From contig NZ_CP107903.1 in assembly GCF_036013955.1 (NCBI RefSeq), forward strand, positions 5,642,001 to 5,706,000: 64,000 nt of DNA. The letters are read 5' to 3'. The notes below the pieces were generated by a model. The model saw only the letters and a list, made by a program, of their open reading frames with translations. It did no database searches and was not told the DNA's origin. The stretch is from Streptomyces sp. NBC_00459. Its GTDB lineage: Bacteria > Actinomycetota > Actinomycetes > Streptomycetales > Streptomycetaceae. Positions 1-8,440 of the stretch are shown here, one piece after another. Every line of letters starts with the position of its first letter. Positions within the stretch are counted from its first letter, which is position 1. A program made the translations under genes and the position numbers.

Positions 1-2084
1 AGGAGACGGGCCTGCTGCCCCACCTCAACCCGGGCGTGATGTCCTGGACGGACTTCCAGCGTCTGAAGCCCGTCGCCCCCTCCATGGGCATGATGCTGGA
101 GACGACCGCGACCCGCCTCTGGTCCGAGCCGGGCGGCCCGCACTACGGCTCCCCGGACAAGGAACCCGCCGTACGGCTACGGGTGTTGGAGGACGCGGGT
201 CGTTCGTCCGTCCCCTTCACTTCCGGGATCCTGATCGGCATCGGCGAGACGTACGAGGAGCGGGCGGAGTCGCTCTTCGCGCTCCGCAGGATCTCGCGCG
301 CCTACCACTCCGTCCAGGAACTGATCATCCAGAACTTCCGCGCCAAGCCGGACACCGCGATGCGCGGAATGCCCGACGCGGAACTGGACGAGCTCGTCGC
401 GACGGTGGCGGTGGCACGCCACATCATGGGCCCGAGCGCCTGCCTCCAGGCCCCGCCCAACCTCGTCGACTCCGAGTACGAGCGGTTGATCGGCGCCGGC
501 ATCGACGACTGGGGCGGGGTCTCCCCGATCACCATCGACCACGTCAACCCGGAACGCCCCTGGCCCCAGATCGAGGAACTGGCCTCGAAATCGGCGGCCG
601 TCGGCTTCGAACTGCGCGAACGCCTCTGCGTCTACCCGGAGTTCGTACAGCGCGGCGAGCCCTGGCTCGACCCCCGCCTCCTCCCGCACGTACGAGCACT
701 CGCCGACCCCGAGACGGGCCTCGCGCGCGAGGACGCGATCGTCGAGGGGCACCCGTGGCAGGAGCCGGAGGAGGTGTTCGTGTCGTCCGGCCGCACCGAC
801 CTGCACACCACCATCGACACCGACGGCCGTACGTCCGACCGGCGCGACGACTTCGACGAGGTGTACGGCGACTGGGGCGCCCTGCGCGAGGCCGCGGCGC
901 CCGGGATGGTGCCGGAGCGCATCGACACGGACGTACGGCAGGCGTTGCGCACGGCGGCCGACGACCCCACTCGTCTGACCGACGACGAGGCGCTGGCCCT
1001 CTTCCACGCGGACGGCCCCGCACTGGACGCGCTGTGCCAAGTCGCCGACGACGTAAGGAAGTCGGCGGTCGGGGACGACGTCACCTACATCGTCACCCGG
1101 AACATCAACTTCACCAACGTCTGCTACACCGGCTGCCGTTTCTGCGCCTTCGCCCAGCGCCGCACGGACGCCGACGCCTACACGCTGTCCCTGGACCAGG
1201 TGGCCGACCGCGCCCAACAGGCCTGGGACGTGGGGGCGGTTGAGGTCTGTATGCAGGGCGGAATCCATCCCGACCTGCCGGGCACCGCCTACTTCGACAT
1301 CGCGCGCGCGGTGAAGGAGAGGGTCCCCGGCATGCATGTCCACGCCTTCTCGCCCATGGAGGTGGTGAACGGCGCGACCCGCACCGGGATGCCGATCCGC
1401 GAGTGGCTGACAGCCGCGAAGGAAGCCGGTCTCGACACGATCCCCGGCACGGCGGCCGAGATCCTCGACGACGAGGTCCGCTGGGTCCTGACGAAGGGCA
1501 AGCTGCCGACGGCGACCTGGATCGAAGTCGTCACGACCGCCCATGAGTTGGGCATCCGCTCGTCCTCGACGATGATGTACGGCCACGTGGACCAGCCGCG
1601 CCACTGGCTCGGCCACTTCCGCACCCTGGCCCGCATCCAGCAACAGACGGGCGGCTTCACGGAGTTCGTCACGCTCCCCTTCATCCACACCAACGCCCCG
1701 GTGTACCTGGCGGGCATCGCGCGGCCCGGCCCGACGATGCGCGACAACCGGGCGGTCATCGCCATGGCCCGCCTTCTCCTGCACACCCACATCCCCAACA
1801 TCCAGACCAGCTGGGTCAAGCTGGGCACGGAGGGCGCGGCGGAGATGCTCCGCTCGGGCGCGAACGACCTGGGCGGCACTCTGATGGAGGAGACGATCTC
1901 GCGGATGGCGGGGTCGTCGTACGGCTCGTACAAGTCGGTGAAGGACCTGATCGCGGTCGCGGAGGCGGCGGGACGTCCGGCCCGGCCCCGGACCACCCTC
2001 TACGGGGAGGTCACGGAGGAGCGGCAGCGGGCGGCGGCTCTGTCGGATGGGCATCTGCCGGAGCTGTTGCCCGTGTTGGAGTGA
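1..2084 (+). CDS. fbiC: FbiC, FO synthase (CofG/CofH fusion), 5' end outside window
   Basis: Bifunctional radical-SAM enzyme that builds 7,8-didemethyl-8-hydroxy-5-deazariboflavin (FO), the chromophore of coenzyme F420, in the cytoplasm. The reading frame is already open at base 3 (reading ETGLLPHLNPGVMSW), so the gene starts before the window; about 693 of the roughly 860 family residues are visible. The first part is the end of the CofG-like half, whose own cluster lies upstream. The CofH-like half carries its radical-SAM motif CYTGCRFC at 1122-1145 and the conserved ITRNINFTN-like and MMYGH-like stretches. The internal ATG at 36 is not the start. It is a single housekeeping gene; the next gene is 308 bp away and is unrelated. 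Family assignment is secure. Confidence 0.95.
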   Translation, partial: ETGLLPHLNPGVMSWTDFQRLKPVAPSMGMMLETTATRLWSEPGGPHYGSPDKEPAVRLRVLEDAGRSSVPFTSGILIGIGETYEERAESLFALRRISRAYHSVQELIIQNFRAKPDTAMRGMPDAELDELVATVAVARHIMGPSACLQAPPNLVDSEYERLIGAGIDDWGGVSPITIDHVNPERPWPQIEELASKSAAVGFELRERLCVYPEFVQRGEPWLDPRLLPHVRALADPETGLAREDAIVEGHPWQEPEEVFVSSGRTDLHTTIDTDGRTSDRRDDFDEVYGDWGALREAAAPGMVPERIDTDVRQALRTAADDPTRLTDDEALALFHADGPALDALCQVADDVRKSAVGDDVTYIVTRNINFTNVCYTGCRFCAFAQRRTDADAYTLSLDQVADRAQQAWDVGAVEVCMQGGIHPDLPGTAYFDIARAVKERVPGMHVHAFSPMEVVNGATRTGMPIREWLTAAKEAGLDTIPGTAAEILDDEVRWVLTKGKLPTATWIEVVTTAHELGIRSSSTMMYGHVDQPRHWLGHFRTLARIQQQTGGFTEFVTLPFIHTNAPVYLAGIARPGPTMRDNRAVIAMARLLLHTHIPNIQTSWVKLGTEGAAEMLRSGANDLGGTLMEETISRMAGSSYGSYKSVKDLIAVAEAAGRPARPRTTLYGEVTEERQRAAALSDGHLPELLPVLE

Positions 2085-2392
2085 GCGAGGATTCCGTGGG
2101 GCAGGCCGACGGCCTCCCGCACCGGTCCACCGACGTCGGGGGGCGAGTGCGTAAAATCTCGTCCCATATCTCGAACACGGATCCCGCTCCGCGAGAATCG
2201 AAGACGTCGGGAGCGTTAAGGCGGAGTTTCACCGCGCGGCAAGTCAAAAATCTTCGAAAAAAGCCCGCAAAAATGGAATACCTACTGGAGCTGCGATCGG
2301 TGCCTATTACACCCACGCAATGGTCGAAGGGTGTAGGGTCGCGGTGCACCATTGCGGTCCGATGGGGCGAATGATCTAAGGGGGAGCGCATC
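2085..2392. other. Intergenic leader upstream of the MmyB-type regulator
   Basis: This 308-bp stretch is AT-richer than the surroundings and I see no convincing gene in it. A 97-codon open frame at 2081-2374 has no family resemblance and no ribosome site. It holds two interlaced inverted repeats close to the downstream start, described separately, and probably the promoter of the regulator. Confidence 0.6.
2308..2356. promoter_or_regulatory. Interlaced inverted repeats upstream of the regulator
   Basis: TACACCC at 2308-2314 pairs with GGGTGTA at 2329-2335, and CGCAATGGT at 2316-2324 pairs with ACCATTGCG at 2348-2356. Both are perfect. They end 36 bp before the regulator's ATG, a position suited to autoregulation or to alternative RNA folds. 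Function is inferred only. Confidence 0.45.
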
Positions 2393-3379
2393 ATGACAAT
2401 CACCGAGCAGCAAAGGAAAGAGCTCGCCGCCTTCCTTCGCAACCGACGTGAACGCGTAGCGCCAGAGGCTGTCGGTATCAAGAATTCGTATGGGCGCCGT
2501 CGTACGCCGGGCCTGCGCAGAGAGGAGCTCGCCCAGCTCGCCGGGGTGAGTGTGACGTGGTACACGTGGCTCGAACAGGCCCGCAGGATCAGGGTGTCGA
2601 GCCAGGTGTTGAACGGTCTGGCGCGGGCCTTGCAGCTCAATACGACGGAGACCGGGCATCTGTTCCGGCTGGCCGGCGAGTTACCGCCGGCAGGGCGGGC
2701 ACCGTGCTCTCGGGAGCATATTCCGGAGCAATATCTGACCTTCCTCGAATTCCAGGATCCGCTGCCCGCCTTCATTGTGAATCACCGGTTCGACGTGTTG
2801 GCATGGAATCAGGGATTCTGTGCACTGTTTCCCCGTTTCGAATCCATGGGGCACAGTCGTCGCAACACTCTCCTGTTGATGTTCGACGAGCAGGCCCGGG
2901 AGATGTACCCGAACTGGGAGCAGGACGCCCTCGAAGCGGTGGCGCTCTTCCGCGCACAGGTCGCCGATCAGCTCGCCCATCCCGCATACGCGAAGATGAT
3001 CAAAGATCTCCAGGCCGAGCACCCGGAGTTCCGCGAACTGTGGGAGCGGCTCGACCTCGCTCCCTCCCTGCCGTCCGTACGCTGCTTCGACCACCCGACC
3101 CTGGGGCGGATCGAACTCGGTTATGTGAAGCTGCGGCTCGCGGGCGTGGACGCCACCCTCGTCGTCTACCAGCCCGCTCTGGACAGCCGGTTGATCGACC
3201 GCTTCCGTGATCTGGTCGAGGAGCGGATCAGGGTGCGGTTCCGTTCGGGCGGAGACTCAGCCGGACGCCCGTACCGACAGAGCGTGCCGGAAGACATTCC
3301 GCGGATCCCAGACGGCCTTGGCCCGCTGGAGACGGGGGTAATTCCCTTTGAAGTACAGCGAGTGCCAGGGAACGCCTGA
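2393..3379 (+). CDS. MmyB-type helix-turn-helix transcriptional regulator
   Basis: Cytoplasmic DNA-binding regulator of 328 residues. The N-terminus (about 10-92) is a Cro/CI-type HTH with the typical RRTPGLRREELAQLAGVS signature, and the rest resembles the PAS-like MmyB ligand-binding domain. The start is ATG at 2393 with a GGGGGAG ribosome site about 7 bases upstream. Codon 97 (2681-2683) is TTA, the rare leucine codon read by the bldA tRNA in Streptomyces, so translation is probably developmentally gated. The last 40 or so residues run antisense over the 3' end of the oxidase gene on the other strand (123-bp overlap) and look like read-through beyond the usual family end. MmyB-type proteins commonly control neighbouring short-chain dehydrogenases or antibiotic genes; here it probably governs the cluster that follows. 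Confidence 0.88.
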   Translation: MTITEQQRKELAAFLRNRRERVAPEAVGIKNSYGRRRTPGLRREELAQLAGVSVTWYTWLEQARRIRVSSQVLNGLARALQLNTTETGHLFRLAGELPPAGRAPCSREHIPEQYLTFLEFQDPLPAFIVNHRFDVLAWNQGFCALFPRFESMGHSRRNTLLLMFDEQAREMYPNWEQDALEAVALFRAQVADQLAHPAYAKMIKDLQAEHPEFRELWERLDLAPSLPSVRCFDHPTLGRIELGYVKLRLAGVDATLVVYQPALDSRLIDRFRDLVEERIRVRFRSGGDSAGRPYRQSVPEDIPRIPDGLGPLETGVIPFEVQRVPGNA

Positions 3380-4822
3380 GGTGTTCCAGCGCGGATCGGC
3401 CAGATCCACGTCCGGATAGTTGATGTAAGAGCCGTCGGTACGTGCGTCGGAGACGGGTACTCCGCCTGTCTCCACGTAGAGATCCCGGTACAGTTCCCGG
3501 ATTCTGCGGATGTGCCGCTCGTCGTCGGCGGGATCGGTCCAATACGTGCCGAGGTAGCTCTTGAGGACCGAATCCCGCTGGGCGACGGCGGTCGCCGCGG
3601 GGTCCACCGTGTTGACCTTCCGGCCGTAGGAGAACAGCACCACCGTCGTATGACCGTCGTAGTCCGGGTCGGAGAGACGCCGGAAGAGCAGCTCGGTCTC
3701 CGCGGCCGAGTACGGCCGCCGCAGATAGGCGCCCTTGCTCTTCGAGCGGGTCAGCTCCCCGCGGTTCTCCACGTCCCGCTGGGTGACTCCCAGCCACGGC
3801 ATGCTCGTGTACGTGATCCGGCACGGGGTCCCTACGCCGCTGCCCACAGCGGCGACGTACTCCTTGAGCCGGTCGTGTGCGGCGGGGGCAGAGCCGTCCA
3901 GCTGCGCGCCGAGGACGATCCGGCCGACCGCGTGCTGGTTGAGGTACAGCGCGCTGTACAGACTCTCGTACGTCGGGTCCGTGCCGTCCTCCGTGCTGTG
4001 CCAGTCGCCGTGGTTGCGGACGAGCCTGGCGAAGTCCCGCTCGCTCAGCGTCTCCCAGGGCCACTCGGCGGAAGCGAAGAGGACCGTCTTCGGCGGCCGG
4101 GGCAGCACGTCCCGCGGGGCGTCCGAGTCCGCTTCCGGGGAGCGGAACCAGTAGCGCGTGACCACTCCGAAGTTCCCGCCGCCCGCGCCGGTGTGCGCCC
4201 ACCACAGATCGTGGTGCGGGTCGGAGGGGGACCGGGCGGCGACCACGGTGCGGGCCTCACCCGCGCCGTCGGCGACGACGACCTCCACCGCCTCCAGGTG
4301 GTCGACGATCAGCCCGTGCCGTCGGCACAGCGCGCCGAAGCCTCCGCCCTGGACATAGCCGCCGAGCCCGACCGACGGGCAGGTGCCGCCGGGCAGGGCC
4401 ACGCCCCAGTTCAGGTACAGGGAACGGTAGACGGAGCCGAGCAGTGCGCCCGCGCCGATGCCGAATGCCGCCCGGTCCTCGTCGTACGTGACGTCGTCGA
4501 GCTCGGACAGGTCGACGAGGGTGCGCACCGCCGGGTCGTCCACCAGGCCCTCCAGGCCGTGGCCGCCGCCGCGCACCGCGAGCCGTGACCCGTCGTGGAC
4601 GGCGGCGGTGACGACCCGGCGTACCTCTTCGGCGGTACGCGGCACATGGATCCGGTCCGGCCGGCCGGTGAAGCGCGTGTTGCGCGACCGCGTGGTGAGG
4701 GAGAGGTAGCGGGGGTCGGCGGGAGTGATCGCGGGTACGCCCTGTGCGGGCACGCCCTGCGCCGGGATGCCCTGCGCAGGGATGCCGGGCATGGCGAGGA
4801 CGGGATCGGATATGTCAGTCAT
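3257..4822 (-). CDS. FAD-linked oxidoreductase, berberine-bridge-enzyme type
   Basis: Flavoprotein oxidase/dehydrogenase of 521 residues. It has a PCMH FAD-binding domain (about 50-225) and a C-terminal BBE segment (IN-Y-D motif, then DPRNVFRH near the end). His88 in GGGHG and Cys148 in GTCPSVG sit where the two covalent flavin attachment residues of bicovalent BBE-like enzymes lie, so bicovalent FAD is likely. There is no signal peptide. The start is ATG at 4822, overlapping the stop of the upstream MFS gene by 8 bases (ATGACTGA), so the two are translationally coupled. The N-terminus (residues 13-30) has a GIPAQ/GVPAQ tandem repeat. It is the last gene of an SDR-MFS-oxidase operon. Related enzymes oxidise secondary-metabolite alcohols or close rings; the substrate here is unknown. 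Confidence 0.9.
   Translation of the reverse strand: MTDISDPVLAMPGIPAQGIPAQGVPAQGVPAITPADPRYLSLTTRSRNTRFTGRPDRIHVPRTAEEVRRVVTAAVHDGSRLAVRGGGHGLEGLVDDPAVRTLVDLSELDDVTYDEDRAAFGIGAGALLGSVYRSLYLNWGVALPGGTCPSVGLGGYVQGGGFGALCRRHGLIVDHLEAVEVVVADGAGEARTVVAARSPSDPHHDLWWAHTGAGGGNFGVVTRYWFRSPEADSDAPRDVLPRPPKTVLFASAEWPWETLSERDFARLVRNHGDWHSTEDGTDPTYESLYSALYLNQHAVGRIVLGAQLDGSAPAAHDRLKEYVAAVGSGVGTPCRITYTSMPWLGVTQRDVENRGELTRSKSKGAYLRRPYSAAETELLFRRLSDPDYDGHTTVVLFSYGRKVNTVDPAATAVAQRDSVLKSYLGTYWTDPADDERHIRRIRELYRDLYVETGGVPVSDARTDGSYINYPDVDLADPRWNTSGVPWHSLYFKGNYPRLQRAKAVWDPRNVFRHALSVRASG
4731..4790. repeat. About four 15-bp tandem repeats inside the oxidase gene
   Basis: Four imperfect 15-bp units encode the (G-I/V-P-A-Q) repeat near the N-terminus of the BBE-type oxidase. 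The unit length is a multiple of three, so copy-number change would keep the frame. Confidence 0.7.
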
Positions 4823-6083
4823 CGGTGGCGGCCATCGCCTTTCGTGAGGTCACTGTGCGGCGCACCGCCGCGTGGCCGAGGAGCAGGAGCAGGGCGCAGA
4901 CACCCGCGGCACAGCCGAGCAGGGCGGTGTCCGGCCAGCCGCCGTGCGCCCAGAGGGGACCCGTCAGCGCGGAGCCCGCCGCACCGCCGAGGAAGTAGCA
5001 GGTCATGTAGACGGTCGTGACGCGGCTGCGCATCTCGTCGCCGACCTGGGCGAAGACCGTCGTCTGGTTGGAGATGTGCGCGGCCTGGACCGCGAAGTCG
5101 ATCAGGAGGATCGCCGTGCCGAGCACCAGCAGTGAGGACGACAGGACCGACACCACGGCGAACGACACGGCGATGAGCGCGAACGCGCAGGCACTGACGG
5201 CCCGTTGGCGTCCCCGGTCGGCGAACCGGCCCGCCAGGTTGGCGCCGAGGGCGCCGCCCGCGCCGAGCAGACCCATCGCGCCGATCGCGGCGGAGCCGTA
5301 GTGGTAGGGCTCCTGGATCAGGCGGAGCGGCACGGCGGTCCACAGCACGGTGAAGGCGGCGAACCCCAGGGCGCCGTACAGGCAGCGCTCCATGATCACC
5401 GGCCGTGCCCGGACGAGGGAGAACAGCGAGCCGATGAGCCGGGCGTACCCGCGTGCGGTCAGGGGCGTTCCGGCGGGCTGTGGGGGCAGGATGCGGCGCA
5501 GCATCACGCAGACACCGAGCATCAGGGCCGCCGCACCCCAGAACACGGCCCGCCAGTCGACGAGTTCGGCCACCACCCCGGCGAAGGTCCGGCACAGCAG
5601 CGCGCCGAGGATGACGCCGGTCATCACGGTGCCCACCACCTGCCCGCGCCGTTCGGGCGGTGCCATGCCCGCGGCCTGCGGCACGATCACCATGGCGGCG
5701 ACGCTCACCAGGCCGAGCAGGAAGAACAGGCCGGTGAGGAACTCGCCGTCCGCCCAGGGAATCACCGCGAGCACCGCGGCTGCCGTGGTCACCAGGACCG
5801 TGAGCAGCCGTCTGCGGTCGACGGCGTCGCCCAGCGGTACCAGCGCGAACAGGCCGAGGGCGTAACCGAACTGGGTGGCCGAGACGGACGAGGTGAGCGA
5901 GCCGGGCGTGCGGTGCAGCGAGGCCGCGAGCTCGGGCAGGATCGGCTGGAGGTAGTACAGGTTGGCCACGCACAGACCGCAGGCGGCGGCGAGCAGCAGC
6001 ACGGTGATCCGGCCGACCCGCGGCCGCGGCGGCGCGGCGGGCCCCGCCAGGCCCGTCGCGCCGCCGTGCGCCGCCTCGCTCAC
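4815..6083 (-). CDS. MFS transporter (drug/metabolite efflux type)
   Basis: Integral membrane carrier of 422 residues with about 12 hydrophobic helices. It has the arrangement of proton-coupled MFS exporters (a first helix VLLLAAACGLCVANLYYLQP, then a GDAVDRR loop-2,3 segment resembling motif A). The start is ATG at 6083, which overlaps the stop of the upstream SDR by 4 bases (ATGA); its own stop overlaps the BBE oxidase start. It is the middle gene of a tightly coupled three-gene unit. The position inside a biosynthetic cluster suggests product export or self-resistance; the transported compound is not evident from sequence. Confidence 0.9.
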   Translation of the reverse strand: MSEAAHGGATGLAGPAAPPRPRVGRITVLLLAAACGLCVANLYYLQPILPELAASLHRTPGSLTSSVSATQFGYALGLFALVPLGDAVDRRRLLTVLVTTAAAVLAVIPWADGEFLTGLFFLLGLVSVAAMVIVPQAAGMAPPERRGQVVGTVMTGVILGALLCRTFAGVVAELVDWRAVFWGAAALMLGVCVMLRRILPPQPAGTPLTARGYARLIGSLFSLVRARPVIMERCLYGALGFAAFTVLWTAVPLRLIQEPYHYGSAAIGAMGLLGAGGALGANLAGRFADRGRQRAVSACAFALIAVSFAVVSVLSSSLLVLGTAILLIDFAVQAAHISNQTTVFAQVGDEMRSRVTTVYMTCYFLGGAAGSALTGPLWAHGGWPDTALLGCAAGVCALLLLLGHAAVRRTVTSRKAMAATDD

Positions 6084-6814
6084 AGCGTGCCGCCGCCATC
6101 GATGTGCAGGACCGCGCCGGTCACGAAGGTGTTCTCCAGCAGGTGGAGCACCGTTGCCGCGACATCGTCGGGCTGTCCGACGCGGCCCACCGGGGTGCTC
6201 TGCGCGGTCTGCTCGAAGAGACCCGCGCGGGCCTCGTCGGGCAGGAAGGACCAGAGCGGGGTGTCGATCATCCCGCCGACGACGACGTTGACGCGCACCG
6301 GGGCGAGCTCGACGGCCAGGGAGCGGCCCATGCCGCCGATGCCCGCGTTGGCGGCGGCGGTCGCGCTCATGTCGGCGTACGACTTGAAGCCGGCCGCACC
6401 GGCGATCAGCACGATCGAGCCCTGGCCCGAGATCTTCCTGCCGGCGTGCCGGACACTCAGCAGCTGGCCGACGATCTTGGTGTCGAGGGCGGCGCGCACC
6501 GCGTCGAGGGACACGTCGTAGACGGAGCCGACGGCCATGTCACCGGGGCAGACGACGAGGTGGTCGAGGGAGTCGATGCCCGCGAAGAAGGCGGCGACGC
6601 TCTCCTCGTCGGTCACGTCCACGACATCGGTGGTGATGCCGTCGATCTCCTTGGCGGTCTGCTCCAGCTTGTCCTGGGAGCGGGAGCCGACGACGACCTG
6701 GGCACCCGCGGCGGCGGCCTGCCGGGCCACCGCCTTGCCGATGCCGGACGAGCCGCCGATCACCACGACACGGGCGCCGGACAGGGAAGAGGGGGTGGAG
6801 GAGGAAGCGGACAA
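6080..6814 (-). CDS. Short-chain dehydrogenase-like protein with atypical active site
   Basis: Rossmann-fold SDR of 244 residues. The nucleotide-binding GGSSGIG lies at about 20-26 and the C-terminal GAVLHIDGGGTL is typical of the family. In the region where the catalytic YxxxK should be, the sequence reads SYADMSATAAANAGI, so neither Tyr nor Lys is in the standard spacing. This matches a subgroup of short actinobacterial SDRs often found beside MmyB- or XRE-type regulators. It is the first gene of the SDR-MFS-oxidase operon and is transcribed away from the phosphotriesterase-like gene. Activity is uncertain: it could be a non-classical reductase or a ligand-sensing pseudoenzyme. Confidence 0.85.
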   Translation of the reverse strand: MSASSSTPSSLSGARVVVIGGSSGIGKAVARQAAAAGAQVVVGSRSQDKLEQTAKEIDGITTDVVDVTDEESVAAFFAGIDSLDHLVVCPGDMAVGSVYDVSLDAVRAALDTKIVGQLLSVRHAGRKISGQGSIVLIAGAAGFKSYADMSATAAANAGIGGMGRSLAVELAPVRVNVVVGGMIDTPLWSFLPDEARAGLFEQTAQSTPVGRVGQPDDVAATVLHLLENTFVTGAVLHIDGGGTL

Positions 6815-7018
6815 GGTTGTCTCCAGGTGACGAGCGAACGGGTGCGTGTCGGCCGGTCCGGAGATGACCGCCCGGCCGCTACCGACGCTGTCAGCTCGCG
6901 CCAGAGGCAGGGAGACGAGGTTTCATGCTAGTTGGAACACCACCTGGTTAGGCCTTTGCGGGCGGGCCACCATGGTTGTCGTCGGGCGCGTCGGCCTGCC
7001 CGGCGCAATGACTGTTGT

Positions 7019-7052
7019 CCCGATGCCCCCCATATCCCGATGCCCCCCATAT
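7019..7052. repeat. Two perfect 17-bp direct repeats in a divergent promoter region
   Basis: The unit CCCGATGCCCCCCATAT occurs twice head to tail (7019-7035 and 7036-7052), followed by a third partial copy that leads into the ribosome site of the phosphotriesterase-like gene. Tandem placement beside a start codon suggests regulator binding or a slippage product. Confidence 0.7.
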
Positions 7053-7068
7053 TCCGAGGCGGTTCTCT

Positions 7069-8109
7069 GTGCGTACGGAAAGTCCCTTCCCGCACGACCC
7101 GGTACCGACGGTGCGCGGGCCGGTCGCCGCGGCGGACCTGGGTGTCACGCTCGCGCACGAGCATCTTTTCGTGTTGAGTTCCGAATTCCAGTCGAATTTC
7201 CCCCACTTGTGGGACCGCGAGGCCGGAGTACGTGAGGCCGTGCGCCAATTGGAGCAGGCGTACGCGGCCGGGGTGCGGACCCTCGTGGACATGACGGTGC
7301 TCGGACAGGGGCGTGACATCGGCCTGGTGCGTGCCGTCGCCGAGCGCACCCCGGTGAACATCGTGCTCGCCACCGGCGTCTACAGCGTCGACGGCATACC
7401 GCTCTTCGCCCGCTTCCGGGGCCCCGGCGCCGCCGTCGAGGCGGACGACCCGCTGATCGAGCTGCTCCTGCGGGACGTCACCACCGGCATCGCGGACAGC
7501 GGAGTCCGGGCGGGCCTGGTGAAGTTCGCCTGCGAGCGCACCCCGCCGGACGCGTCCGCGCACCGGATGGCCGCAGTCGTCGCCGAGGTGCACCGGCACA
7601 CCGGCGTACCGGTGGTGGTGCACTGCGACCCGTTCGAGGGCAACGGCGTCCACCTGGTGCGGCTCCTGGAGAAGGAAGGCGTGGCGGCCGGCTCCGTGGT
7701 CGTCGCGCACGCCGGGGACTCGGCCGACCTGAAGGGCCTGCGCGCCCTCGCGGACACCGGCTGCGTCCTTGGCTACGACCGCTACGGCATGACGCCCTTC
7801 GCCCCCGACGAGCAGCGCAACGCCACTTTGGCAGCGCTCGTCCGGGCGGGCCACGCGGCCCAGTTGCTCGTCTCGCAGGACCACCCGGTGCACATCGACT
7901 ACCTGACGGCCGAGCAGCGGGAACGCGTGTATCCGGGCTGGAGCTACGTCCATCTCTTCGAGCGCGTCCTGCCGCTCCTCCTGAAGGAGCCGGGCATCGA
8001 CGAGGAGACCGTGCACACCCTCCTGGTCGACAACCCGCGGCGGCTGCTGTCGCGGATCGCCGCGCCCCGCCCCTCCGGCGAGCGCACGGAGGTGCGGGAT
8101 GCCGCTTGA
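7069..8109 (+). CDS. Phosphotriesterase-family metal hydrolase (lactonase-like)
   Basis: TIM-barrel hydrolase of 346 residues with all binuclear-metal ligands of the PTE family. They are HxH in LAHEH near the N-terminus, the carboxylatable Lys in GLVKFA, His in VVVHCDP, His in VVAHAGDS, and Asp in VSQDHP. Most characterised bacterial relatives are lactonases or esterases rather than true phosphotriesterases. I chose GTG 7069 because GAGG lies 8 bases upstream; an ATG at 7015 would begin inside the tandem repeat. The stop overlaps the next gene's start by 11 bases, so it forms a unit with the cupin and SDR. In a cluster that also holds an AfsA-type lactone synthase, it could turn over or process a lactone; that role is inference. 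Confidence 0.85.
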   Translation: MRTESPFPHDPVPTVRGPVAAADLGVTLAHEHLFVLSSEFQSNFPHLWDREAGVREAVRQLEQAYAAGVRTLVDMTVLGQGRDIGLVRAVAERTPVNIVLATGVYSVDGIPLFARFRGPGAAVEADDPLIELLLRDVTTGIADSGVRAGLVKFACERTPPDASAHRMAAVVAEVHRHTGVPVVVHCDPFEGNGVHLVRLLEKEGVAAGSVVVAHAGDSADLKGLRALADTGCVLGYDRYGMTPFAPDEQRNATLAALVRAGHAAQLLVSQDHPVHIDYLTAEQRERVYPGWSYVHLFERVLPLLLKEPGIDEETVHTLLVDNPRRLLSRIAAPRPSGERTEVRDAA

Positions 8110-8440
8110 ACCCTGGGAGGAGCTGGGCGCCGAACTGCTCGTCGACGAGGACCACGTCAAGTGCTGGGTGGAGACCGTGCCCCCCGGCGAGCAGCGGCCC
8201 GCCCACACCCACCGCCACCCCTGGGTGACCGTCGTGCTCTCCGGGGCGCACGGTGAATCCCTGGACGAGAACGGCGAGTTGATCAAAGCGGTGTCGCTGG
8301 AGACGGGACAGGTGGTGCACAACCGCGGCGAGTCCCTGCCCATGCGGCACTACGTCCACAACCTCTCCGACCGGACTCTCGTCATGGTCGCCATCGAGCT
8401 CCGCACGCCCAGCGTGCCGGAGGAAGGACCGAACCCATGA
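8099..8440 (+). CDS. Small cupin-domain protein
   Basis: Single-domain cupin of 113 residues. Motif 1 is visible as HTHRHPWVTVVLSG, and the second motif is reduced to the RHYVHN region. Such proteins bind a metal and act as small isomerases, decarboxylases, dioxygenases or sensors. The start ATG at 8099 lies inside the end of the phosphotriesterase-like gene, and the stop overlaps the next SDR by ATGA, so it is the middle gene of a coupled trio. Its reaction cannot be deduced, but the tight coupling points to a step on the same intermediate as its neighbours. Confidence 0.85.
   Translation: MPLEPWEELGAELLVDEDHVKCWVETVPPGEQRPAHTHRHPWVTVVLSGAHGESLDENGELIKAVSLETGQVVHNRGESLPMRHYVHNLSDRTLVMVAIELRTPSVPEEGPNP

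Noticed and set aside
177..2054. Long open frame antisense to fbiC (625 codons)
   Set aside because: Shadow frame of a high-GC gene: composition is Arg/Gly/Val-rich, with no family match or ribosome site.
2081..2374. 97-codon open frame after fbiC
   Set aside because: No Shine-Dalgarno site, codon use unlike neighbours, overlaps the inverted repeats upstream of the regulator; no recognisable domain.
6915..6960. Possible inverted repeat around CTAGTTGG...TGGTTAG before the SDR operon
   Set aside because: Arms match in few positions beyond the ends; not better than expected by chance.
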